Shown in pieces: positions 15,241-26,025 of a stretch of DNA of 47,887 nt. Where the stretch lies: positions 1-47,887 of the forward strand of contig WHTY01000027.1 of the NCBI GenBank assembly GCA_009377475.1, in the 5' to 3' direction. The translations under genes and the position numbers were made by a program. The notes beneath the pieces were generated by a model. It was not told where the DNA came from. It did no database searches and worked only from the letters and a program-made list of their open reading frames with translations. Source of the stretch: Actinophytocola sp. (lineage in GTDB: Bacteria > Actinomycetota > Actinomycetes > Mycobacteriales > Pseudonocardiaceae). The number at the start of each line of letters is the position of its first letter. The first letter of the stretch is position 1.

Positions 15241-16353
15241 GTGTGGCAAGCCGCGCAAGAGTTCGCCGCAGCCGACTGGCTGGGCACGTACCAGGGCGAG
15301 CTCAAGATCATCGTCGCCGCCTTCCTGGTCGGCATCGTGGTCGGCATCACCGGCATGGGTGGTGGCGCGCTGATGACCCCCGCGCTGCTGTTCCTCGGCG
15401 CGGGCAACGCCTCCGCGGTCATCACGGCTGACCTGACCGCCGCCGCCGTCTACAAGTCCGGCGGAGCGCTGGTGCACTGGCGGCACGGCTCGCCGAACCT
15501 GAAGCTCGCGTTGTGGCTGGTCATCGGCTCGGTGCCGACGGCGCTGCTGGGGCCGCCGCTGTTGAGCTGGCTGGCACCGCCGGACAACCTCGACACCATC
15601 CTGACGATGGCGATCGGCTTCGCCCTGCTGTTCGCGACGGCCACGTTCGCCATCCGGCTCTACATCCAGCTCCGCCGCGTCCGGCGCGGGCAGCAACGGG
15701 TCGCGGAGCCGGTGATCAAGCCCGTGCCGACGATCCTCGTCGGCGCACTCGGCGGGCTGCTCGTCGGCATCACCTCGGTCGGGTCCGGCTCGGTCATCAT
15801 GATCGCCCTGATCACGCTGTATCCCACCCTGTCCGCGGTGAAGCTCGTCGGCAGCGACCTGGTGCAGGCGGTTCCGCTGGTGCTGGCCGCGGCGATCGCC
15901 AACATCTTCACCCACGGACTGGACCTTGGCCTGACGATTCCGCTGATCATCGGCTCGGTGCCGGGCACGATTCTCGGCGCACGCCTCGCCCCGAAGGTGC
16001 CCTCGTCCCTGATCCGGCGGGGACTCGTGGTAGTGCTGACGATGTCGGGTATCGCCCTGCTCGACGAAGCGGGCTGGGGACCGCTCGGCGAGCACGAGAC
16101 CCATCCCATGCTGATCACCCTGATCGGGTTCGGCATGCTCGTCGCCATTCCCGTGCTGTGGGGGCTGCTGCGCAAGCGGGAGGGCCTGCCGATGTTCGGC
16201 AAGCCCACCGTCGACGAGCTCGAACGCCCGGCCGTCCCCGCACCGCCTGCCGACACCGGCAGCGCCGCGGCGCCCGAGAAGCCCGACACCGACAACCCCA
16301 GCGACGACGCTGCCGAGCTGGCGCGGACCCCCACCGAGACCGAACCCCGCTGA
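15241..16353 (+). CDS. TauE/SafE family membrane permease (sulfite/sulfonate exporter-like)
   Basis: A 370-residue protein with about eight transmembrane helices and two copies of the family's glycine-rich repeat: GIVVGITGMGGGALMTPALLF (31-51) and GGLLVGITSVGSGSVIMIALIT (about 179-200). TauE/SafE proteins carry small organic or sulfur anions such as sulfoacetate or sulfite across the membrane. The C-terminal 60 residues are a polar, Pro/Asp/Glu-rich tail unusual for the core family. The start is GTG 15241 with TGGAGGG upstream. Convergent with the UvrA-like gene, 31 bp apart. Substrate is not deducible. Confidence 0.85.
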   Translation: MWQAAQEFAAADWLGTYQGELKIIVAAFLVGIVVGITGMGGGALMTPALLFLGAGNASAVITADLTAAAVYKSGGALVHWRHGSPNLKLALWLVIGSVPTALLGPPLLSWLAPPDNLDTILTMAIGFALLFATATFAIRLYIQLRRVRRGQQRVAEPVIKPVPTILVGALGGLLVGITSVGSGSVIMIALITLYPTLSAVKLVGSDLVQAVPLVLAAAIANIFTHGLDLGLTIPLIIGSVPGTILGARLAPKVPSSLIRRGLVVVLTMSGIALLDEAGWGPLGEHETHPMLITLIGFGMLVAIPVLWGLLRKREGLPMFGKPTVDELERPAVPAPPADTGSAAAPEKPDTDNPSDDAAELARTPTETEPR

Positions 16354-16384
16354 GGCGGCCCACCCCGCGCGAGCCCGGCGCTGG

Positions 16385-18757
<2,373 letters not shown>

Positions 18758-18844
18758 GGTTTCTCCCCTTGTGGTCGGCGGCGCCGATCGCCGGCGGCGC
18801 CCGCACTCGATCTAACCAGCTTCCGACGGTTCGTGGCAGCGACG

Positions 18845-19312
18845 TCACGCCAGCCACTGGCCGTCGCGCATCAGCTCGCGACCGGGCATCTCGTTCACCT
18901 CGCGCCACGCCTGGATGCGGCGCGGGGCGATGCGGAACCAGGAGTACTGCGTGGTCAGCACCCGCGGATCGAAGCCGGTGTGCGCGACGAACCGATCACC
19001 CCGCTCCCGCGACAGCCCGTCGATCGCGAGGACGTCGATGACGTCGCCCTCGATCATCGCCACGTCGCGGGTATGCCCCAGCGCCAGCCGGACGGTCCGG
19101 GTGGCGGCCATGTTCCTGCCGGTCGTGCTGTCCGTCGGCGTGGCCACCAGCAGCGCCACGCCGTCCCAGTCGAACGACAGCGGCACCAGGTACGGCGCGC
19201 CGTCCGCCGAGGCGCTGGCCACCCAGACGTCGACGTCGTGGGCGAGCCGATGCTCGGTGTCCTGACGACGCCGCGCGCGGGAACGCGGCGCGGCGTCGAG
19301 GCCTGCCGTCAC
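18845..19312 (-). CDS. Pyridoxamine 5'-phosphate oxidase-fold protein
   Basis: A 155-residue split-barrel flavin-binding type protein: [57 protein letters not shown] gives the PPOX/F420-binding fold order, with a long C-terminal region ending [30 protein letters not shown]. Family members use FMN or F420, or bind heme; the cofactor cannot be read here. The GTG start at 19312 overlaps the TGA of the VOC gene (GTGA), so the AraC-VOC-PPOX genes form one coupled operon. In-frame sequence upstream of that start is the VOC gene in another frame. Confidence 0.75.
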   Translation of the reverse strand: MTAGLDAAPRSRARRRQDTEHRLAHDVDVWVASASADGAPYLVPLSFDWDGVALLVATPTDSTTGRNMAATRTVRLALGHTRDVAMIEGDVIDVLAIDGLSRERGDRFVAHTGFDPRVLTTQYSWFRIAPRRIQAWREVNEMPGRELMRDGQWLA

Positions 19313-19719
19313 GCCAACTCCTGGATGCGGAGCAAGTTGCCCGCTGGGTCCCGGAAGGCGCAGTCGCGAATCCCGTACGGCTGGTCGGTCGGCTCCTGAA
19401 CGACCTCGGCATCCTTGGCCTGGAGGCGGCTGAAGGCGTCGTCGACGTCCTTGGTTGCCAGCACCAGCGTGCCGAACGTGCCTTTGGCCATCATCTCGGT
19501 GATGGTGCGCCGCTCGTCGTCGGTGAGGCCGGGCGTGGCCGTGGGCGGGTACAGGACGATGGACGTGTCCGGCTGGTCGACGGGGCCGACGGTGATCCAC
19601 CGCAGCTCGCCGTAGGCGACGTCCTTGCGGACCTCGAAGCCGAGCGTGTCGCGATAGAACGCCAGCGCCGCGTCCGGGTCGTCCTGAGGAAGAAAACTCG
19701 CGTTGATCGTGATAGTCAT
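19309..19719 (-). CDS. VOC family protein
   Basis: A 136-residue VOC protein from ATG 19719 (GTG 19728 possible). The opening [29 protein letters not shown] and the ending [18 protein letters not shown] are typical of glyoxalase/bleomycin-resistance-like proteins found next to AraC regulators. The central [29 protein letters not shown] is a second beta-alpha unit. TAGCGT ends seven bases before the ATG, so it may also be made from a leaderless transcript, though the AraC stop is only 10 bp upstream. The PPOX gene overlaps its stop. Confidence 0.8.
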   Translation of the reverse strand: MTITINASFLPQDDPDAALAFYRDTLGFEVRKDVAYGELRWITVGPVDQPDTSIVLYPPTATPGLTDDERRTITEMMAKGTFGTLVLATKDVDDAFSRLQAKDAEVVQEPTDQPYGIRDCAFRDPAGNLLRIQELA

Positions 19720-19729
19720 GCCGGTCACG

Positions 19730-20173
19730 CTAATCCGGCCGTGCGACCCGTGCTTCTCGATTCCTGATCGGCCTTGTCACCTGCTTCGCAACGCACGGCG
19801 GCATCCCGGCCGTCGCCTCCGACGCCTGACGTCGATAGACGCTGGGCGGCACACCGACAAGCTCGGTGAACCGTGTGCTGAAGGTGCCAAGCGACGAGCA
19901 GCCGACCGCGAAGCAGACGTCGGTGACGCTCATGTCGCCCCGCCGCAACAGCGCCATCGCGCGCTCAATGCGCCGCGTCATCAGGTAGCTGTACGGCGAC
20001 TCGCCGAACGCGCGCCGGAACTCACGGCTGAGATGCCCAGCCGACATGTGCGCGTCGCTGGCGAGCGCCTCGACGTCGAGCGGTTCGGCGTACTCCCGGT
20101 CGATGCGGTCGCGGACGCGACGCAGCCGCGCGAGGTCACGCAGGCGTTGCGCCTCGGCGGGTGTGCTGGTCAC
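19730..20173 (-). CDS. AraC-family transcriptional regulator
   Basis: A 146-residue regulator with just the AraC DNA-binding domain: RLRRVRDRIDREYAEPLDVEALASDAHMSAGHLSREFRRAFGESPYSYLMTRRIERAMALL is the first helix-turn-helix, and SVTDVCFAVGCSSLGTFSTRFTELVGVPPSVYRR the second. No N-terminal ligand domain is present, as in small AraC proteins that neighbour VOC genes. The GTG start at 20173 was chosen by the MTSTPAEAQRLRDLARLRRVRDRI N-terminus. First gene of the AraC-VOC-PPOX operon; it probably controls its own operon. Confidence 0.85.
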   Translation of the reverse strand: MTSTPAEAQRLRDLARLRRVRDRIDREYAEPLDVEALASDAHMSAGHLSREFRRAFGESPYSYLMTRRIERAMALLRRGDMSVTDVCFAVGCSSLGTFSTRFTELVGVPPSVYRRQASEATAGMPPCVAKQVTRPIRNREARVARPD

Positions 20174-20259
20174 AGGCGCGATCGTGCCACGACCCACCGA
20201 CGCCTGCCCAGCGCGGACGTGCCCTGCCACGCGACAGGGCACGCCGCAGCACGCGAAGG

Positions 20260-20500
20260 TCAGCCCTCGTCGCCCTCGAAGACGTCACCGATCTCGTCGA
20301 ACATCTCCCCGGCGACCATGCCGCCAAGCAGACCAGCGCCAACGCCCGCGGCCATGCCACCCGTGCAGGCGGCCACATTCCACATCGGCGCTCTTGAACT
20401 GGAAACCGAGCTGCGAGAACGCCGCCAGCACGCGCTCCTGCGACGGCAGCGGCGCCACCGCGACCGGGTCGAGGTCGCCCTTGTCGGCAACGCCCGCCAC
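20260..20500 (-). pseudogene. Frameshifted remnant ending in a Gly-rich hydrophobic helix
   Basis: Two minus-strand frames each look partly coding. From GTG 20500, VADKGDLDPVAVAPLPSQERVLAAFSQLGFQFKSADVE reads as a plausible domain start, then turns into Arg/Trp-rich sequence. In the adjacent frame from about 20390 the sequence becomes GGMAAGVGAGLLGGMVAGEMFDEIGDVFEGDEG and stops at 20260. Joined by one frameshift near 20385 they make a small acidic protein with a C-terminal Gly-zipper membrane helix. I do not recognise it. It lies between the AraC operon and a family III repeat. Confidence 0.35.
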
Positions 20501-20515
20501 CGCGAGGTCGGTGCG

Positions 20516-20601
20516 GTGACTTCGCCAGGCATATGGTCGCGAGAACCGGACAAACAGCGGCGGATCGGACGCGAATCGCGCAATATCCCTGGCGAAGCGG
20601 C
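20516..20601. repeat. Palindromic element, family III copy 1 (86 bp)
   Basis: Starts GTGACTTCGCCAGG and ends CCTGGCGAAGCGGC, giving 10-bp perfect terminal inverted repeats (CTTCGCCAGG). It matches the copy at 23435-23520 over all 86 bases with six differences and no gaps, in the same orientation. The interior also pairs partly (ATAT and GCGCGA on both sides), so the whole element can fold. It lies 6 bp past the stop of the minus-strand gene at 20608 and may terminate it. Confidence 0.9.
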
Positions 20602-20607
20602 GGGCGC

Positions 20608-21798
20608 CTACCTGGTTTCCCGAAGTAGTTCGGTGAGTCGATCTCCGATGGTGAACACGCTGGGAGTGGGTTCGCTGTCGAAGAACTCCTTCTTGCGCTT
20701 GCGGAGCAGGTTCTCGCCGTCGCGCTCCCAGACGAAGTTCGGTTTGCCCAGCGTCTTGCGGAAGACGTGGTCGGCCCCGTCAGCATGCCGCTGGACCAGG
20801 CGTCGGATCGCGAGCGGCGACACCGAGTCGTCCCGCAGATACGTGCGGAGCCGGGCAATCCGGGACTTGTCCTTCACCAGCGAGGGGTCCGCGAACAACT
20901 CATCGAGAGAACCGAACTCGGCATAGTAGTTCAGGCCCTCGACCTCGTCGTAGATCAGCGCGACCGTCTCGGCGTCGAGCAGGTCATCGGGGATGGCGGC
21001 AAGTTCCTCCGCCTCCGCTTCCCACTCGGCGGCCGGGTCGCCACCAGCGGCCTCTGCCCGCAACCGGAGATAGTATTCGGTCATCTGACGCTTCACGTCC
21101 GCCGGCGGGAGGATCACGAGGTCGGAGCCGAAGAACTCGATGAAGCGTTGTCGCTGCCGCTCCTGCATCTCCCACGAACGACGCAGCCGCTCGGGATTGC
21201 GATACAGCAGGCCGGGGCTCGCCATCACGACCTGCGCCGCGGCTTGGGCGACGAGGCGTACCGACGACATGGGGTACGTGGAGAAGTGCCCACTCACCAG
21301 CCACTCATCGACGGCTGGGTGCACCGGCACAATCCGGCCCTCGACAAACATGCCCTCGCTCAGGCCCGCGAACGTCTCGGCGCCCATGTTGGACCGGACC
21401 CGGTAACGGAGGTCATCGAGCAGGTTGTGCAGCACCACCGCGTCGTCGTCGAACCCGGCGACCTCGAAGACCGCCTCGACCGGATCGAGCCAGCCGAGCA
21501 GCATGTCACGCTCGGCTGGCGGTAGCTGGGGCCGACGCCGGGCCACGAACCGTTCAAGCACGCTGTCGCCACCTGGCAAGCGGTGGTGGTGTATGAACTG
21601 ATCGATAACGGCGACCGCCGCTGCATCGTCCAGGACGCCGCGACGTTCTGCGGCATCCCTCAGCTGGCCTGTCAGTGAACGCTCAAACGGCGGACGCCGC
21701 GCGAAGGCCACGATCTCGCGTTTGAGTTCGCCACTGCGGGCGATGAGATCGGCGACCGGGACGTCGGGAACCGTGGCGTCATCGAGCGCTGTCTGCAT
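20608..21798 (-). CDS. Conserved protein of unknown function, partner of the pRiA4b ORF-3 protein
   Basis: A 396-residue soluble protein starting MQTALDDATVPDVPVADLIARSG. No signal peptide or membrane segment is visible. Landmarks are a helical N-third, a central FEVAGFDDDAVVLHNLLDDLRYRVRSNMG (strand-rich, resembling an SH3-like barrel), IVPVHPAVDEWLVSGHFSTYPMSS, and a C-terminal helical part IARLRTYLRDDSVSPLAIRRLVQRHADGADHVFRKTLGKPNFVWERDGENLL. I do not recognise a named family or catalytic motif. A strong promoter precedes it (21808-21837). It is divergent from the pRiA4b ORF-3 gene, and both lie between direct copies of an 86-bp repeat, suggesting a mobile or co-inherited pair. Confidence 0.75.
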   Translation of the reverse strand: MQTALDDATVPDVPVADLIARSGELKREIVAFARRPPFERSLTGQLRDAAERRGVLDDAAAVAVIDQFIHHHRLPGGDSVLERFVARRRPQLPPAERDMLLGWLDPVEAVFEVAGFDDDAVVLHNLLDDLRYRVRSNMGAETFAGLSEGMFVEGRIVPVHPAVDEWLVSGHFSTYPMSSVRLVAQAAAQVVMASPGLLYRNPERLRRSWEMQERQRQRFIEFFGSDLVILPPADVKRQMTEYYLRLRAEAAGGDPAAEWEAEAEELAAIPDDLLDAETVALIYDEVEGLNYYAEFGSLDELFADPSLVKDKSRIARLRTYLRDDSVSPLAIRRLVQRHADGADHVFRKTLGKPNFVWERDGENLLRKRKKEFFDSEPTPSVFTIGDRLTELLRETR

Positions 21799-21807
21799 GT
21801 GCCGCAG

Positions 21808-21837
21808 GGTATCGGTACCGCGCCGCAGGAAGGTCAA
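21808..21837 (-). promoter_or_regulatory. Promoter of the 20608-21798 gene
   Basis: On the minus strand TTGACC (21837-21832) and GATACC (21813-21808) are separated by 18 bases, and the ATG is nine bases after the -10. This gives a very short leader or a leaderless mRNA. It is the best consensus promoter I see in the window. Confidence 0.6.
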
Positions 21838-21894
21838 CCACACGCCGAGTTGGCCATCGCACCGCTCGATGTTAGGTGTAGCTACGCTGCACGC

Positions 21895-23400
21895 GTGGTA
21901 GCAGCAACGCACAGTGTGGTCGAACAAGCAACACTGAGCCGTGTGCTCCGGCACGCGGCTGACCTGACGACGTGGGCGGGCGACGGCCGACCCGTCACCG
22001 CGAAGTCGGTATTGCGCAGGGACGACGCGCTGGCCGCCGGGACCGAGCTTGGTCTGACGATGCCGTCATGGGTGCGCTCCGCTGCGGATGTACCGGATTT
22101 GCATTGGCCCTGGACTGCCGCGATCGCGGTCGGGCTGCTCTCGGTCGACGGCAAGCGCGTCACGCCTGGCTCACTCGCCGCGTCGTGGCACGCCACCAAC
22201 GACGAACAGCTGATGGATCACTGGCTGCGTGCGTTCGCTGGCGTGCTCGCAACAGTGTTTCCTGATGACGGCAACGGCGAGGAGTCCCTGGAGATCGGCC
22301 GTCTGACTCTCACCGTGCTTGCCGCAGAACCCGCCCCGACCGGCCGCGACCTGTGTGATGCCATCGGACTTACCATCGTGCAGTCGGACCCGCGCCTCTA
22401 CCGCGCATTCGACCACGGCCACGGCGTCCGCGACCCTGCCGAGATCGTCCTGGAGGTGTTAGCCGCGTTCGGTGCCGTCACCGTCGAGGCTGGACAGCAT
22501 CGCATCACCTCGCTCGGACGGTGGGCCTGCCAGCAAATCAGCGACCGAGCAGCGGAACTGATCAACGACGCTCCGGCGGCGACGCGCGGCGCGCGCTGCC
22601 AACTGAAGATCTCGCTGCGATACGTCCACCCGGTCTGCTGGCGCCGGATTCAGCTGCCAAGCTCAGCAACCCTCGGCGAGCTGCACCGGATCATCCAGAT
22701 CGCCTTCGACTGGGACGACGACCACCTGCACGTGTTCACTGTCGGCCGACGCTGGTACGGCAACCCGCTCTATGACGCCGAGTACGACGAGGACGACATC
22801 ACCCTCGCCGAGGTGTTCACCCACTCACGCACCAGCATCGGCTACATCTACGACCTCGGCGACACCTGGCGGCATGACATCATCCTGGAACAGACCACGG
22901 ACGCCGACCCCGATCACTCCGACCCGGTGTGCCTCGCCGGACGAGGAGACGTCCCGGTGGAGGACACGCACGACGAGTGGAGCGCATTCGACCAGGCCGC
23001 GATCAACGCACGCCTCGCCACGCTGGCGGAAGGTGACTCACACCACCAACTCTTGGACGACGACGTCCAGACGATCCTCACCGACGCCTACGGCGAGGCG
23101 GAGGAGCTCACCGCGTTCCTCACCGTGCTCGAAGACGAGATCGCCTTTCCGGTCACCGCCACCCTGCTCGGCAGTCACGTCGTGGTAACCGGTCTGACCG
23201 CCAACGACGACACGCTCGAACTCCGCGCCCGTAGCAAGGGCCAGGACGGCCGGGGCACGGTCGCCTTCACCGATCTGGAGTTCCCGGCGGGCACTGTCGA
23301 AGCCTGGTTGCACGCGGCCTACCTGGCCTATCTCGGGGATCTGACGAGCGATCCCGTCCCACCTGCCGAGTGGGATGGCCTCTGGACAAGGTGGGGCTGA
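21895..23400 (+). CDS. Plasmid pRiA4b ORF-3-like domain protein with N- and C-terminal extensions
   Basis: A 501-residue protein from GTG 21895. The middle (about 232-370) is a pRiA4b ORF-3 (IS1096 TnpR-like) domain: QLKISLRYVHPVCWRRIQLPSSATLGELHRIIQIAFDWDDDHLHVFTVGRRWYG ... GYIYDLGDTWRHDIILE. The first 230 residues contain winged-helix-like pieces (SLGRWACQQIS). The last 90 residues (FPVTATLLGSHVVVTGLTAND...TVAFTDLEFPAGTVEAWLHAAYLAYLG) resemble a small beta domain seen in actinobacterial 'calcium-binding' hypotheticals. TACGCT six bases before the GTG suggests a leaderless transcript. pRiA4b ORF-3 proteins ride on plasmids and transposons, and function is unproven. Divergent from the unknown partner gene, and bracketed by family III repeats. 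Confidence 0.8.
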   Translation: MVAATHSVVEQATLSRVLRHAADLTTWAGDGRPVTAKSVLRRDDALAAGTELGLTMPSWVRSAADVPDLHWPWTAAIAVGLLSVDGKRVTPGSLAASWHATNDEQLMDHWLRAFAGVLATVFPDDGNGEESLEIGRLTLTVLAAEPAPTGRDLCDAIGLTIVQSDPRLYRAFDHGHGVRDPAEIVLEVLAAFGAVTVEAGQHRITSLGRWACQQISDRAAELINDAPAATRGARCQLKISLRYVHPVCWRRIQLPSSATLGELHRIIQIAFDWDDDHLHVFTVGRRWYGNPLYDAEYDEDDITLAEVFTHSRTSIGYIYDLGDTWRHDIILEQTTDADPDHSDPVCLAGRGDVPVEDTHDEWSAFDQAAINARLATLAEGDSHHQLLDDDVQTILTDAYGEAEELTAFLTVLEDEIAFPVTATLLGSHVVVTGLTANDDTLELRARSKGQDGRGTVAFTDLEFPAGTVEAWLHAAYLAYLGDLTSDPVPPAEWDGLWTRWG

Positions 23401-23434
23401 CGTCACGATCCTTACTCACCGCACGAGCGGTCGC

Positions 23435-23520
23435 GTGACTTCGCCAGGCAAATGGTCGCGAGAACCCGACAAGCAGCGTCAGAACGGACGCGAATCGCGC
23501 AATATCCCTGGCGAAGCGGC
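23435..23520. repeat. Palindromic element, family III copy 2 (86 bp)
   Basis: Direct-orientation copy of 20516-20601, 80 of 86 bases identical, same length, same CTTCGCCAGG/CCTGGCGAAG ends. Begins 35 bp past the stop of the pRiA4b ORF-3 gene. The two copies thus enclose 2.83 kb with exactly two divergent genes. Confidence 0.9.
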
Positions 23521-23632
23521 AGACCGGCCACGCCGGTCGTATCGGCGCGGCCACCGCCTTTTGTGTCACTCTCGTACAGGAGCATCCCGATACCGACGAA
23601 GACCACACGACTGCTTGTCGAAGGGAGTACCG

Positions 23633-23833
23633 ATGCCGTTCTTTCGGAGGCTCACCGCGGTGACCGGAGCGGTGGAAGCCGCACGTCGCTACGCGAAGAA
23701 CAACCCGGAGAAGGTGCGCCAGTACACCGAGAAGGCGGGGTCCTTCGTGGACAAGCGAACCAAGGGCAAATACCACGACAAGATCGACAACGCGGTGCGC
23801 AAGGTCAATAAGTCGGCGGGTGGCCAGGCATAA
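23633..23833 (+). CDS. MT0933/Rv0909-like antitoxin-family protein
   Basis: A 66-residue protein MPFFRRLTAVTGAVEAARRYAKNNPEKVRQYTEKAGSFVDKRTKGKYHDKIDNAVRKVNKSAGGQA. The pattern 'A..YA..NPEKV......AG.FVDKRTKGKYHDKID' is the MT0933_antitox domain. In M. tuberculosis the protein pairs with Rv0910; no such toxin lies beside it here, so the antitoxin label is only by family. It is basic, helical and has no membrane segment. A GAAGGGAG ribosome binding site lies six bases before the ATG. Confidence 0.8.
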   Translation: MPFFRRLTAVTGAVEAARRYAKNNPEKVRQYTEKAGSFVDKRTKGKYHDKIDNAVRKVNKSAGGQA

Positions 23834-23917
23834 CCCCGGCTCGTCGCTGCTGGCTTTTGGTGACGGCCGTGCTTGCGCACCCTGCGCCGTTCTAGCGTTC
23901 TATGAATCATGTCATAG

Positions 23918-23931
23918 TAGATACTCGGGAC
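23918..23931 (+). promoter_or_regulatory. -10 element giving a leaderless start at ATG 23932
   Basis: TAGATA/GATACT at 23918-23925 lies in a local A/T-rich patch (TATGAATCATGTCATAGTAG), and ATG 23932 follows six to eight bases later. No Shine-Dalgarno is present. This supports transcription and translation starting at or near 23932 for the DUF5995-like gene. Confidence 0.4.
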
Positions 23932-23989
23932 ATGAACACCACTACCCCGCCACGCTCGGCGATCATTAAGGACGTCGGCCCTCGCGGCG

Positions 23990-24892
23990 GTGTGCGCCGC
24001 GATCGCGTCGTTGTTGCTGCCGTTGGCGCACGCCAGCGCCGAGGAGCCGGTGCCACGGCTGCTGCCGTTGCCACCGGACTACACCGTGCCGTACCAGCCT
24101 GCGATCGATCCGGTCTGTGTCGAGGGCAAACTCGCGTGCGTCAAGCAGTTGGAGACGATCCTGCAGCAGAAGACCGCCGCGCTCGGCTGCGACCACCACG
24201 CCGTCTTCGCCGACGCCTACCTCACCATCACGCGCGGCTATCTGGAGTCCGCCACCGACCCGGACTACTTCGACAAGCTGGAGCGGATCGATCCGCTGGC
24301 CGTGCGGCACACCGGAGACCGGGACGACGTCTCGCCGTCGTGGGCCGTCGCGTTCCAGGCGGCCGATGACGAGTCGGTGACCGCCACCGGCGACCTGCTG
24401 TTGCAGCTCAACGCCCACATTCGCCGGGACAACGCGATCCGGGCGATTGAGCAGACGGAAGGCGTCCTCCGGGTCGACGGCCCGATGCCACAGGCGTCCG
24501 GACGGCCCGACCACGACCGCATCAGCGACGTACTGCAGGAGAACGCCGAGCTGATGAGCGACCGCCTCGCCGCCCGCTACGACCCGTCACTCAACGACAG
24601 CAACGAAACACTCGGCATGGTGATCGACCCGAAGAGCATCTACCTGCTCATCTCGTCGTGGCGGGAGGAGGCGTGGCGCAACGCCGAGCAACTGCGCCAC
24701 GCCCGCGCCGCCGGAGGCATTGGTGGCAATGGTGGCATTGGCGGACCGCTGTACCAGGCAAAGCTCGCCGAGATCGAGGCGTCGGCGGAGGCCGCCGCGT
24801 ACACGATCCTGGCAGCCACCCGCACGACGCCGGAGGACAACGAGGCGCGTCGAGACTACTGCCGCAGCAACCTCGCTCCCGGCACGCCGTGA
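23990..24892 (+). CDS. DUF5995-like secreted protein (N-terminus shifted out of frame)
   Basis: A 300-residue frame from GTG 23990 begins CAAIASLLLPLAHASAEEPVPRLLPLPPDYTVPYQPAIDPVCVEGKLACVKQLETIL, with GCDHHAVFADAYLTITRGY, VAFQAADD and ISSWREEAWRNAEQLRHARA matching DUF5995 proteins. The same frame upstream reads RRSLRTSALAAV, completing a normal signal peptide, but has no start codon before a stop at 23933. ATG 23932 lies one base out of frame and follows a good -10. So a one-base indel between about 23950 and 23980 probably disrupts the natural start. Residues around 238-247 form a GGIGGNGGIGG linker. Function of DUF5995 is unknown. Confidence 0.7.
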   Translation: MCAAIASLLLPLAHASAEEPVPRLLPLPPDYTVPYQPAIDPVCVEGKLACVKQLETILQQKTAALGCDHHAVFADAYLTITRGYLESATDPDYFDKLERIDPLAVRHTGDRDDVSPSWAVAFQAADDESVTATGDLLLQLNAHIRRDNAIRAIEQTEGVLRVDGPMPQASGRPDHDRISDVLQENAELMSDRLAARYDPSLNDSNETLGMVIDPKSIYLLISSWREEAWRNAEQLRHARAAGGIGGNGGIGGPLYQAKLAEIEASAEAAAYTILAATRTTPEDNEARRDYCRSNLAPGTP

Positions 24893-24923
24893 GCCACCGG
24901 CGTGCCGGGGCTACCCTGCGGTG

Positions 24924-25730
24924 TTAGCCGGCGGGCTTGGTGGGGGCGGCCGCGATCGCGCTGAGCACCTGCTCGGCCACCTCGCTGCGGCACACCACAA
25001 GGTCGGGCAGCAGGACGTCCTCCTGGTTGTACTCCAACGGGCTGCCGTCGATGCGGCTGGTGTGCGCGCCCGCTGCCCTGGCGACGGCGACCGGCGCGGC
25101 GGAGTCCCACTCGTACTGGCCACCGGCGTGGATGTAGGCGTCTGCGGTGCCGTCGACGACCGCCATGACCTTGACCCCTGCGGAGCCCATCGGGACCAGC
25201 TCCGCGCCGAGCGTCTTCGCCACGTCGTGCACCAGCTCGGGCGCGCGAGTACGGCTGACGGCGATTCGCAGCGACTGCGTCGGCGCGGGCTCCGGTGCTT
25301 TGACCGTCGCGGTGGAGAAGGTCACGTCCCTTGCGGGGAGCGCAACGGCGCCCGCGATCAGCTCGCCCTTCGACCACAGCGCCACGTGCACCGCCCAGTC
25401 GTCACGCGGCGGCTCGGAGAACTCCCGCGTTCCGTCGAGTGGGTCGATGATCCACACCCGGTCGGCGGACAGCCGCGTGGCGTCACCGTGGCTCGCCCGG
25501 CTTTCCTCGCTCAGCACCGCGTCGTCCGGGCGATGCTCGGCGAGCAGGCTCAGCAGCAGCTCGTTCGCCTCGTGGTCACCGGCGTTCTTGAGTTCCTTGC
25601 CCTCGAGGCCGGAGTCGCGCACCTGGAGCAGCAGTCTCCCCGCTTCCGTCGCGGCCCACTCCGCGAAGGCGTGGTCGTCGGAGGCCACGGCGTCCGGCGC
25701 AACGCCCCGGGCGAATGACGATGCAGGCAC
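24924..25730 (-). CDS. cysQ: 3'(2'),5'-bisphosphate nucleotidase / inositol monophosphatase family (CysQ-like)
   Basis: A 268-residue metal-dependent phosphatase. Metal-binding motifs are GDHEANELL (51-59), VLSEES (72-77), [10 protein letters not shown] (95-104) and [14 protein letters not shown] near 220. Size and the order match actinobacterial CysQ (267 residues in M. tuberculosis), which removes 3'-phosphate from PAP formed in sulfate assimilation and sulfation. A sulfotransferase gene lies 5 kb away, consistent but not proof. The start is GTG 25730, with GAGAGAGGGA just upstream. It converges with the DUF5995-like gene. Confidence 0.85.
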   Translation of the reverse strand: MPASSFARGVAPDAVASDDHAFAEWAATEAGRLLLQVRDSGLEGKELKNAGDHEANELLLSLLAEHRPDDAVLSEESRASHGDATRLSADRVWIIDPLDGTREFSEPPRDDWAVHVALWSKGELIAGAVALPARDVTFSTATVKAPEPAPTQSLRIAVSRTRAPELVHDVAKTLGAELVPMGSAGVKVMAVVDGTADAYIHAGGQYEWDSAAPVAVARAAGAHTSRIDGSPLEYNQEDVLLPDLVVCRSEVAEQVLSAIAAAPTKPAG

Positions 25731-26025
25731 AGAATTCCCTCTCTCGGCGGTCGTCACGAGCGTGAAGCCCCCATCATGCCCGACACCGCTTCGCGGCCTG
25801 CGGCGCGGTGCCCGACGTGACGACGTGATTGGGCACTCACGGCCGCCGCGCAACCCATTCGCACGCGTGGCGTCACCTTTCCTGCTAAAGAAGTCAATCA
25901 TTCGGAGTAACCGAAACGAAATAGTATGGCCGATTCGGGCCGTTTTTCTGCTGTGTGTATGCTCCGCCCTCACTAGAAAGTGTGATCTTCATTGAAGGGC
26001 TCCTCAGGGGAGGGTTAGGAGACAA

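Noticed and set aside
23902..23960. ATG 23902 reading through ATG 23932 as an alternative gene start.
   Set aside because: It lies upstream of the -10-like TAGATA and shares the frame that does not enter the DUF5995 domain.
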